A stretch of 50,144 nucleotides of DNA from Sedimenticola sp. (GTDB lineage: Bacteria > Pseudomonadota > Gammaproteobacteria > Chromatiales > Chromatiaceae): contig JAPHTA010000055.1 in NCBI GenBank assembly GCA_026196475.1, positions 1 to 50,144 of the forward strand. The letters run 5' to 3'. Made by a program: the position numbers and the translations under genes. Numbering within the stretch: the first letter of the stretch is position 1; the number at the start of each line of letters is the position of its first letter. Shown here in pieces: positions 6,900-15,440 of the stretch. The notes under the pieces were generated by a model that saw nothing but the letters and a program-made list of their open reading frames with translations, ran no database searches and was not told the DNA's origin.

Positions 6900-9034
6900 G
6901 GCAGATAGTCTATATGCAGAGGATGGACAAGCTCGCTGGCCGGGTCAGCTTCATTCAGTCGATGCCACGCATCAACTTGCTCGTTTATCGCCAGATACTG
7001 AGCCAACTTGGCCTTCAGGCTCCACTCAAGCTGAACCCTCTGCTCCGCCGTCATACTGGCAAACATCTCGTTACTCAGGGAGAGAATATCGCTGTGGTAG
7101 GGGAGACTGTTGATAAAGGCTGGGAGCAGGCCGGTCTCAGCAAGACTCTGTTCACGGCCCAGATCCTCCGGTCGTTTCAGCGTCTGCCCGGAAACACTCT
7201 GCAGCGCTTCAAAGAACTGGCCCTGGCTCATTTTGGCCTTATCAAAGGCATCAAGTACCCGGCTTAGTGCCTGAACCAGGCTGCTCAACTGTTCTCTTGT
7301 TACCAGCACCCGAACTTCCAGGGCAGCATCCGCTGGATTCAGCATATCCCGGTCCATAACCCATGCGACGATATCTTTTGGAGGGCGGGCGCCCTTGCCA
7401 AGATACTCGATCAGTGCGGCTTCCCAGACCTTGTCCGTCGCCATCCTGCCCTGAGTGGCAACATCCACATCCGCATCATACTCCGGCATCGGAGGTGGCG
7501 GCGGCAGGCTTCGCAGGGCAAGGGACTGTTCAAACCGGCTTGCCACACCCCCCACCACGCTATCGACGGCAGCCTGAAAATCCCCCTCTTTGAACGCGTT
7601 GACCTGGACCAGCGCTTGCTCACTGTCACTACCCCGAACCTGTGCCAGGTGTCCAAACTGGGTGATGGCCAGATCATGGTCCTCTGCCGCTCGTTCATCC
7701 TGGAGATGGATCGAGATCAGGTGAATACCGGAATCATCCAACTCCCGACGCAGGTCGGTTTCATCCTTGCCGGTAGTATTCTGGGGATGCCCCCTTGGAT
7801 GGGCGCTGGCATCACCAACCAGCACGATGAAGCGCAGCGCACCTGGCCGCCATTTTGAACGCATACCGAGATCAACACCGGCAAACACCTCTTCTGCATA
7901 GTCATGACTGCCAGCGGGAGTGGCCCTGGCTTCATTGGACAGGATATCGATCAGTGTCCCGGCGTCGACCAACTCCGGGGTAAAATTTCGGCTTGTATAC
8001 TCCACTGCTGGAGCCGCTGCGATAGAATCCCGGTATCCGACAAGGCCAAATTTCACCTTGTCCTTGAGTCGATCCCCGGTAGCCTGAACCATGCGGCGTA
8101 CTGCATTACGGGTCTGGTCAATATAGGGTTGCATGCTACGTGTGGTATCCATTACAAACACCACATCGATCGACAGGTTGGTGAGCCCAGCACCCTTGTC
8201 AACCTCACGCCCGGTGCTGGCCTGTTCCATGTAGCCGCTCTCCTTTAGCGTATCAGCCCCACGCTGCCCGGGCACCGCCGCTGCAATCTGTAACAGCCGC
8301 ACCTCGTCACCATATATATTCAACTGCTCCCAATCGAGAATCGGCAGAATATAGAACTGTCGATTGATGTCGATGTAGCGTCTGGGCTCCATGCTAACCA
8401 CGGACTCCGGTACCTTAGCCTCTTCCACCGCCTGGTAGATCTCCCCGGCCCTGGTCAGCATATCGTCGGCATTGACGATGTTGCGCAACGAGGAGGCATT
8501 CTTGAACATCAAAACCGGTTGCCGACCCTCAGCGACCCCACCCGGATGTGTATAGGCAACGACCAGCGCCTGCCGCCACTCGAGGGCATCCCGCGCCTGC
8601 ACCCAGCCGAGGATCTGCTGTTTGTTGCTTCCCACCTGGTACCACCCCTTGGGTTCAGACGGGTCGCTTAGATCAATATCCTCCCTAGCGAATACGTAGA
8701 GTGGCCTGAACGCTTCAATATTGGCATAGGCTACCGCGTCTGCATCGGGCTGCCGGCTAAGGTATATATTGGTAAAAGGCCTTGGTAGCACCTGCATCGG
8801 CAACCCCGTGGCGGTTTCAATACAGGGTGAAGTACCACTGCACTCAACAGGAGAAGCACTGATGCTCCCCTCAAGGTCATCCGCGGAGGATACACCCCCT
8901 CCCTCCAGTGCATCGACTTCCGTCGATACCGAACCCTCCAGAGCATCCGCTCCGGTATCGGCCATGGCCGTGCTACTGAATAAAAAAGCAAGCAGCACAA
9001 CGGTGATGAACCGTTTCTGTAATTTACATCTCAT
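6896..9034 (-). CDS. Secreted von Willebrand factor A (vWA) domain protein with SH3-like N-terminal region
   Basis: ORF called 6896..9070, likely start Met at 9034 (MRCKLQKRFITVVLLAF signal peptide); vWA core DVVFVMDTTRSMQPYIDQTRNAVRRM, FGLVGYRDS, FIVLVGDAS. Confidence 0.88.
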   Translation of the reverse strand: MRCKLQKRFITVVLLAFLFSSTAMADTGADALEGSVSTEVDALEGGGVSSADDLEGSISASPVECSGTSPCIETATGLPMQVLPRPFTNIYLSRQPDADAVAYANIEAFRPLYVFAREDIDLSDPSEPKGWYQVGSNKQQILGWVQARDALEWRQALVVAYTHPGGVAEGRQPVLMFKNASSLRNIVNADDMLTRAGEIYQAVEEAKVPESVVSMEPRRYIDINRQFYILPILDWEQLNIYGDEVRLLQIAAAVPGQRGADTLKESGYMEQASTGREVDKGAGLTNLSIDVVFVMDTTRSMQPYIDQTRNAVRRMVQATGDRLKDKVKFGLVGYRDSIAAAPAVEYTSRNFTPELVDAGTLIDILSNEARATPAGSHDYAEEVFAGVDLGMRSKWRPGALRFIVLVGDASAHPRGHPQNTTGKDETDLRRELDDSGIHLISIHLQDERAAEDHDLAITQFGHLAQVRGSDSEQALVQVNAFKEGDFQAAVDSVVGGVASRFEQSLALRSLPPPPPMPEYDADVDVATQGRMATDKVWEAALIEYLGKGARPPKDIVAWVMDRDMLNPADAALEVRVLVTREQLSSLVQALSRVLDAFDKAKMSQGQFFEALQSVSGQTLKRPEDLGREQSLAETGLLPAFINSLPYHSDILSLSNEMFASMTAEQRVQLEWSLKAKLAQYLAINEQVDAWHRLNEADPASELVHPLHIDYLP

Positions 9035-9116
9035 CACGTCTTTACCTCTTGGTTCAGGGAAGGGCGCCAACCGTCATCAAAACCCAATCGACACATTACC
9101 AACATCCACATTCCAT

Positions 9117-12100
9117 TTATCTGCCTTTATCCTGCAGCCTGCCATTCAGCGCATCTTCGATCAGTGCAATATGCGCTTCCAGGCGGTAGTCCGGATAGAG
9201 CCTGAGACTCTGGCGATATTTCTCGATCGCCCGAGTAAGCTCTCCCTGACCCTGCAACCTGGCGCCCACCATCCGCAATCTTTTCGCCTCTTCATAGCGC
9301 GCCCGCATATTGGGATCCATTGCTGCGGTATTAGCCGCAGTTTCCTTGGCAGATTCCGGTGCAGCCCGGCGTTGTTTGCGTTCGGTCAGCTGCAGGATGC
9401 CATTGCGTGTCTGAAACAGGTCAATTGCGAGATCGCTGTCAGCTCGTGGCCACAACAGCCCCTCCTGCTCAGCTCCTGCCACTACCCGCTTTTCATCTGC
9501 CTTGGGTTGAGCCGAACAGACAATGTCTTGGGTCAACAGATTTACCACGCCCGACTTGTCTGCCACTATCGCCTCAATGGTCTGGTTCCCAAAGCGTATT
9601 GGCAGGTCGACATGTGCCTCTGTACCGATCCGTACCGCTTTATGCCAGGGACCACCCGCGGCACGTACAGCCACCATGGCTAGGTTCTCCGGAATAGCTA
9701 TCACCACATGGGCATGTCGCTCTGCAATGGTTTCAGACGCCCTGGGCGAAACAATTCGCGCCTCTGGCGCTGGTGCTTTGACCTCCAGCTCGATGGTTTC
9801 AGTGGCGCTGTTACCAGCGGCATCGACCACCTTCAGTTGCAGCCGGTGTTTACCCGGCTGCAACAGCAACTCGGCGGTAATTTTCTCAGACGTCGACTGC
9901 AGTTCTTGCCACAGACCGCCATCGATCGACAGTGACGGTTCGACGATCCCCGCCTCCGGGTTGACCGTCGCTTGAAGCGTGATCATTGGTGTTGCAGATG
10001 TTCCGTTCGCCTTAGGTTTGTTCAAGGTGATTTTTATCGGTTTCTTGTCACTTTTGATAGGCAGGAAAAAAATCGCTTCGTTATTCACGTTATCGATGTC
10101 ATCGAGCCGGTTATCCGGGTCGACCACGAGCATGAATCTGCTCGAACCCGCTGTCGCCTTCCAGGCAAATTTTGCGGTTGCCGCGCCATGAAGGGTGATC
10201 CGATCAACTACCACCCGTGCGAGTTCTTCACGCCTGCCGCGAGGATTCTTTCGAAACAGCACCACATCCACCTCGGGTACCGCTACTGACCCAAGGTTGC
10301 GTACTGGAATCTCCACCTTGATCTCGTCACCCACCTTGGCCTCATCCGGAGCATCCAGCCTGAGTTCGGCAGACGAGATACTCAGGTCTGGTGAAGTTAT
10401 CGCCACGCCACCCAGTTGTGCCACCGAACGGCGGGCATCCGCCTCGGTTTTTGCCACCGTCCAGACCGGTGTGGCTGTGAGCCGGAATTTGAAACGGAAG
10501 TCGCTGTTTACGACGTAGTGCCCGCCCCGCAGGTGCTTGGAGTTTATTCCCACCTTATTGCTGCCGGGTAGGCCACTCTTGTCAAAGCGCAGCGCAGCCG
10601 GTGGAATACGGAAACTGTAATTACCCTCGGGTATGGTATCCCGCAGGCTGCCGATCACAATGCCGTTGAGCACGATATCCGTATCATGGGGATGGTAGCT
10701 TGTCCGGTTCCACGGCAGGCTGAAGCCCATCTCCAGCCATGCCTCCACCAGGTTCGTTTTGTGCCACTCCTCGTTCTCCAGGATGGCGGAGTATTCAAAG
10801 ATACCGTCATCGGCGATATCGGCATGGATGAAGTCGACTTCGCCATCCGCATCGGTATCGTCTCCAACCCACCGAACATCACCCAAGTTCATCGACCAGC
10901 GATCTGCACGGCCGTCACGGTCGAGATCCTCCGGGTTGTTATAACGACTCCAATCGACCTCTGACGGATCCAGTTGCTCGGCTTTAACCGCATTGGCGAT
11001 CAGTTCCGGCTCCTTCTCATGCAGCAGGTCATCGGTAGGATCTATCCCCGGGAAGAGCCAGATACGACGTACGCTCTCACCCTCCGCAAGTTTCATCTCG
11101 TAGGGATAGTTGAATGATTTATCCAAACCGCGAGCCAGGATCTTACTCTGAACACCTTGGAAGCCCTCATAGAATCTCGGGGTAACGGTGAACTCCAAGC
11201 TACCCCCACTTGTTAACAGGCCATGTTGGATCGTCGGTGAGATCCGTACCGCCTGGTTTTTTTCGCTGCTCACCTGAAGGTCGGTAATGGTATCTCCCTT
11301 GTTGCGCAGGCGCAGTTTCCGTCCATGGCCCAGAGGCAGTGGTCCCAGGTCTTCCCACACAAGTTCAACATGTGGCAGCCTCACATGCACTGCCACCTCG
11401 GCCTCGTCACTAAGGCCACTGTCGGAAACGATGCGGATGGGCACCGTATGGTCGGCAGTGTCCACGTCCTGAGCACTGATGCCGAGCAGGAAATCGCGCG
11501 TCTCCCCTGGTCCGAGGTTGATAGGCTTGTCCTCTGAACCTTCACCGACGAAACTGACCAATAGGTCAGAGTCCTTGGGCTTGCCACACTCCAGGCGGAC
11601 GCTTAACGGTTCGTCACTGTTATTGCGCACGCTGATACCGACCCGCTGATCGTAATCCCGGCGGATATTGGCACCATAACGGCTACGGCCAAAGGCGAGA
11701 CCCTTGACGCGGGTCAGGGTCTGTATCGGCCCATCCTCCAGGCCACCCATCGGTTGAATCTCGTAAGGCACTGTAGCTTCCAGCCCTTTTAGTTCAACCA
11801 CCCGAAGACGGCCACTCTCACCGCGAACCACCTGCCAATCCTTGCTCCCCTTTTTCCGGTAGCGCAGCAGTGATTCACCATGTTGCGGTGCCTGCCAGCT
11901 GACTCGGACAACCTCTCCGGAGAGCACCGCACCATCAGGCGGTGAGAGGTCAAAGTATTCCGAAAGGTTGAACTGCCGACTTACCTTTGCCTCGACGCCA
12001 TTGGCATCGTAGGCCACCACTTCCACTGTGTGTTTCCCGGCAGATAGGGTCTGCCAGTTTACTTCGGCATCGTAGGGGGTCGAGTAGACCGTTGCCAGGG

Positions 12101-15100
12101 CCTGCCCATCCAGGCGGTAGCGTACGCCAGCCACCGGCCGACCGCTGTAGCTGATCGCCTGGGCCAACAGCTTGACGGGCCGGTCAATGGTCTGCCCCTC
12201 CAGGGGTGTGTTCAGGAACAGTGCTATCCCCTCGCGGGTGCGGTTTCCCGTGGCCTGTACCCAGAATCTCTGCCTGGCTATCTGCCCGTCAGCGCCAATG
12301 CACTTTGACTCAACCACATAACGCCCCTCACGGGGGAAGCGTCCCTTTTTTTCCTGGTCACTGTCGAGAGACAGGTCGGTACGCCCGTCACCGTCGAGAT
12401 CCAGTTCACAACGCTGTGCAGGGTCGGCATGCTTGAGTGCTACTCTCTTGAACGATACCCGCTCTGGAAACGAGCCATCGGGTGTGGATTCGATATGATC
12501 TGCCTGCAATGTACGGCCCCGGGTGTCGATCATGATGAAGCCCGGCTGCTTGGAGGTCGCATTGTTTCCCCACTCGTTCAGCTCGATGCGAAGGCGGACT
12601 GGCTGATCAAACTTAAGCGGGAGACTCCATTTTACCGGGTCGTAGTGGCCGGATTCGTGGATCTTTTCTCCGCTATGGTCATCAAACACGCGTACCTGTA
12701 TCTGCACTTGGCTGGCGACATTCAGCCTGATCTCTCCGGCTTCCTCCAGTTCGAAGACAAAGCGATCCCGGTCACCTCGTTGGTCGATAGAGAACGACTG
12801 CGCCACACCATCGTGCAATTCTCTAGGTTCATCCTCAACGAGAGGCTCGGTCTCCCCAGGTTCAGCACGCTGCAATGAAACTTTAAGTTCATAGGGTTCA
12901 GTAGAAGCGGTGTTATTACCCCACTCACTAACCAGAATGTAGTAGATGCCTCTGTTGACTTCAGGACTTACCCCGGCGGTTTTGTTCTCGTATGCGCCGC
13001 GCTCAGCGATCATCTTGTGCCGGCTATCGAATACTCGCAGGTGAGTCTGCTGTGCGGAAACAGCACTTACCTGCAGCACTCCCGGAAAATCAATGTCGAC
13101 CGCGTAGTAGTCTTGGTCCCCTAATGGCAGATAGCTGCCGTGAACGGTATCACCGGGTAACAGCGGCGCAGCCTCCTCAAAGGTCTCGTTCCGTTGCTGG
13201 TAATCGATCTCATCCGCTCGCTCAAACCAGACCCGCATCGAGTAAGGAAGTGGCGAATAGCTATTGTTCCCCCACTCCTCTATCGAGACGAAAACGGTCT
13301 GGGGTCCATCCGCATGCCAGTTGAGCTCCCCCGGACTGTTTTCATATGCCCCGACCTGTTGCAGCAACTTACCCTCGGCATCGAATACCTTGAGATGACG
13401 CTGCATCGGCCCTTTGCTCTGCATACGCAACACCCCGGCACCAGGAATATTGACGCTGAAGAGATCCCGGTCTCCAATCGGAAGAATAGTACTGGCGAAC
13501 CAAGTGTGGGATTGAAGTGAGCGTGCTGCGCGCATCTCCCCCGGCTCCTGCACCGGATCGACCACTCCGTCATCAGGCAACATCTCCACCGCCAGACGAT
13601 AAGGTTCCAGGGACGCATCATTGCTCCCCCACTCTTGTATTTCAATAACATAGGTACCCGGGGCAGCCGCATACTCGAGGGAGAGAGGTTTATTGGCATA
13701 GCCGCCCTGCTCCGCAAGCAATTTTCCCAGGTTGGAATAGATCTTCACGTGACGCTGTAAACTCTTATGCAGGTCACTGAGTCGGAGAATTCCGGCCTGC
13801 TTCACTTCGAGCTTATAGAAGTCGTGATCGCCTACCGGCCAGATCAGGCCGGATACTTGCTGGTTGAGGTGGATAACTCTTGCCGATTCAAGATCCTGGT
13901 TGGGTTCATTGGGATCAACCGCTGGTTTTGCGATAAGATTTAGTATCATACTCTGTTCGGGGTCAGCGCCATTGTTACCCCATTCAGTAACGGCAACGGA
14001 GTAGCTGCCTCTGTTCAGATCTCGTTCAAAACGGTTTGTCTTGCCGGCGCCACCTCCCTGTTCTTTCAGGAGTTTGCCGTCATTGTCCCGAAGCTGGATC
14101 AGGGTTTCTAGACTGCCTCCATCGATCGACAGGAGTAATCTCGACGGTTCCGTCAGTCTGAACTTGAAAAAATCTTGATCACCCCGCTCGGCGATCCTTA
14201 ATCGGATGGGTGCGCCTATACGAACCGTCTGCGCGTGCTCAAAATCGTTATTGGGCTCAACCTCCTCCTGCTCGACCAGCGGGGTGAGGGAGATGCCCAG
14301 CTCGGAAGAACCCTCAGAGAGCATCAGTGGTACTACAGCCGGAACATAACCTTCAGCCTCAACATGGGCAGTGACCTGCCTTCTTGCAATTAGCACCCCA
14401 CCCTGCTCATCCTGGCGATTGACCACACCGAGTTTCAGCGTCTGGAACGAGACCCGACCTGTACGATCACTCTTCATCCCTGCAATAGCGCCACTGGGCC
14501 AGGTTTCTGCAAGTTGCACACTGGCATCGGGAATCGGCTGGCCGGTCACCCCATCGGTCACTCTGATCACCTGGCTTATAGTCTTTGCCTCTGCCTTTAA
14601 CTTCAGGACCAGCGGTTCCTGTTTTTCACCAATGCACTTAATCCAGCTGATTCGATCGCAACTTTTGTCTTTACAGAGCTTCCCGGAAGAGATGATCCGG
14701 GTGGGTGGTTGATCTTTTTCTATGCCGAATGTATCCGATTCGAAATAGCCTTGCTGCTGACAAAACAGATCAGCTGTCGGCTTGTTGCAGTTTTTCCCCC
14801 ATTCACGGCAGATATCCAGTGCCACGCCATCCACCTTCGGAGCATCAAATTGCGCCTGTTTGGACCTGTCAACGGGAAGAACATCGACCTCCTGGTTGAT
14901 CGAAGTAAATCCTGGTGCCGTGGCACTTAATCTATACTGACCAACGGGAAGGTCGACAAACTGGAAGCGGCCATCCCAGGTGGTTATCGAATGGGCCCGA
15001 CCGGAAAGAGATGATTTCACCTTAACCGGATCGAGCTCTACCATTACTCCGGTTATTGGCTGGTCCAGTGCGTCGATCACTACCTGGCCTCCCCACTGAA

Positions 15101-15440
15101 CAACCGCCGCTGGGGTCAAAGTCAGTTCGATTGCCTCCCGGGCACCGTTCGCGAGGCTGATCTCCTGTGACAGACTCTGGTAATCCGCCTGCTCCACGCT
15201 CAGTTTGTATTCTCCCCCGGGCAGACCTTCGAAGATTGCCATACCCCGAACATCGGTGGCGGCGTGGCGGTCACCAATATGTATCCGGACATTGGCAAGG
15301 GGCTTGCGGGTTCCGTCAATGTTCTGCTCGAAGACCTTCACCCCCAGCGGACCGGGTGTCTCGGCATGGGCAACGGAAGCGTTGATCATGATCAGCAACA
15401 ACAGGCAATAGAGTAATCGTGCTGTGCCTGACTTCATCAT
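9117..15440 (-). CDS. Giant (2107 aa) exported multidomain protein: carboxypeptidase-regulatory-like domains, five PPC-like repeats, Ig/CARDB-like domains, C-terminal TPR-like module
   Basis: Signal peptide; GxYxLxV-type CarboxypepD_reg-like repeats; five repeats ending in EWG[NS]N; Dx[DN]xDG motifs; C-terminus GELTRAIEKYRQSLRLYPDYRLEAH. Confidence 0.85.
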   Translation of the reverse strand: MMKSGTARLLYCLLLLIMINASVAHAETPGPLGVKVFEQNIDGTRKPLANVRIHIGDRHAATDVRGMAIFEGLPGGEYKLSVEQADYQSLSQEISLANGAREAIELTLTPAAVVQWGGQVVIDALDQPITGVMVELDPVKVKSSLSGRAHSITTWDGRFQFVDLPVGQYRLSATAPGFTSINQEVDVLPVDRSKQAQFDAPKVDGVALDICREWGKNCNKPTADLFCQQQGYFESDTFGIEKDQPPTRIISSGKLCKDKSCDRISWIKCIGEKQEPLVLKLKAEAKTISQVIRVTDGVTGQPIPDASVQLAETWPSGAIAGMKSDRTGRVSFQTLKLGVVNRQDEQGGVLIARRQVTAHVEAEGYVPAVVPLMLSEGSSELGISLTPLVEQEEVEPNNDFEHAQTVRIGAPIRLRIAERGDQDFFKFRLTEPSRLLLSIDGGSLETLIQLRDNDGKLLKEQGGGAGKTNRFERDLNRGSYSVAVTEWGNNGADPEQSMILNLIAKPAVDPNEPNQDLESARVIHLNQQVSGLIWPVGDHDFYKLEVKQAGILRLSDLHKSLQRHVKIYSNLGKLLAEQGGYANKPLSLEYAAAPGTYVIEIQEWGSNDASLEPYRLAVEMLPDDGVVDPVQEPGEMRAARSLQSHTWFASTILPIGDRDLFSVNIPGAGVLRMQSKGPMQRHLKVFDAEGKLLQQVGAYENSPGELNWHADGPQTVFVSIEEWGNNSYSPLPYSMRVWFERADEIDYQQRNETFEEAAPLLPGDTVHGSYLPLGDQDYYAVDIDFPGVLQVSAVSAQQTHLRVFDSRHKMIAERGAYENKTAGVSPEVNRGIYYILVSEWGNNTASTEPYELKVSLQRAEPGETEPLVEDEPRELHDGVAQSFSIDQRGDRDRFVFELEEAGEIRLNVASQVQIQVRVFDDHSGEKIHESGHYDPVKWSLPLKFDQPVRLRIELNEWGNNATSKQPGFIMIDTRGRTLQADHIESTPDGSFPERVSFKRVALKHADPAQRCELDLDGDGRTDLSLDSDQEKKGRFPREGRYVVESKCIGADGQIARQRFWVQATGNRTREGIALFLNTPLEGQTIDRPVKLLAQAISYSGRPVAGVRYRLDGQALATVYSTPYDAEVNWQTLSAGKHTVEVVAYDANGVEAKVSRQFNLSEYFDLSPPDGAVLSGEVVRVSWQAPQHGESLLRYRKKGSKDWQVVRGESGRLRVVELKGLEATVPYEIQPMGGLEDGPIQTLTRVKGLAFGRSRYGANIRRDYDQRVGISVRNNSDEPLSVRLECGKPKDSDLLVSFVGEGSEDKPINLGPGETRDFLLGISAQDVDTADHTVPIRIVSDSGLSDEAEVAVHVRLPHVELVWEDLGPLPLGHGRKLRLRNKGDTITDLQVSSEKNQAVRISPTIQHGLLTSGGSLEFTVTPRFYEGFQGVQSKILARGLDKSFNYPYEMKLAEGESVRRIWLFPGIDPTDDLLHEKEPELIANAVKAEQLDPSEVDWSRYNNPEDLDRDGRADRWSMNLGDVRWVGDDTDADGEVDFIHADIADDGIFEYSAILENEEWHKTNLVEAWLEMGFSLPWNRTSYHPHDTDIVLNGIVIGSLRDTIPEGNYSFRIPPAALRFDKSGLPGSNKVGINSKHLRGGHYVVNSDFRFKFRLTATPVWTVAKTEADARRSVAQLGGVAITSPDLSISSAELRLDAPDEAKVGDEIKVEIPVRNLGSVAVPEVDVVLFRKNPRGRREELARVVVDRITLHGAATAKFAWKATAGSSRFMLVVDPDNRLDDIDNVNNEAIFFLPIKSDKKPIKITLNKPKANGTSATPMITLQATVNPEAGIVEPSLSIDGGLWQELQSTSEKITAELLLQPGKHRLQLKVVDAAGNSATETIELEVKAPAPEARIVSPRASETIAERHAHVVIAIPENLAMVAVRAAGGPWHKAVRIGTEAHVDLPIRFGNQTIEAIVADKSGVVNLLTQDIVCSAQPKADEKRVVAGAEQEGLLWPRADSDLAIDLFQTRNGILQLTERKQRRAAPESAKETAANTAAMDPNMRARYEEAKRLRMVGARLQGQGELTRAIEKYRQSLRLYPDYRLEAHIALIEDALNGRLQDKGR
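12540..14280 (-). repeat. Five tandem PPC-like protein repeats (about 350-360 bp period) inside the 2107-aa CDS
   Basis: EWGNN, EWGSN, EWGNN, EWGNN, EWGNN encoded near 13975, 13625, 13265, 12910 and 12560. Confidence 0.85.

Noticed and set aside
12540-14280. CRISPR or DNA-level tandem repeat
   Set aside because: The periodicity is at protein level (PPC-like repeats) with diverged codons, not near-identical DNA repeats
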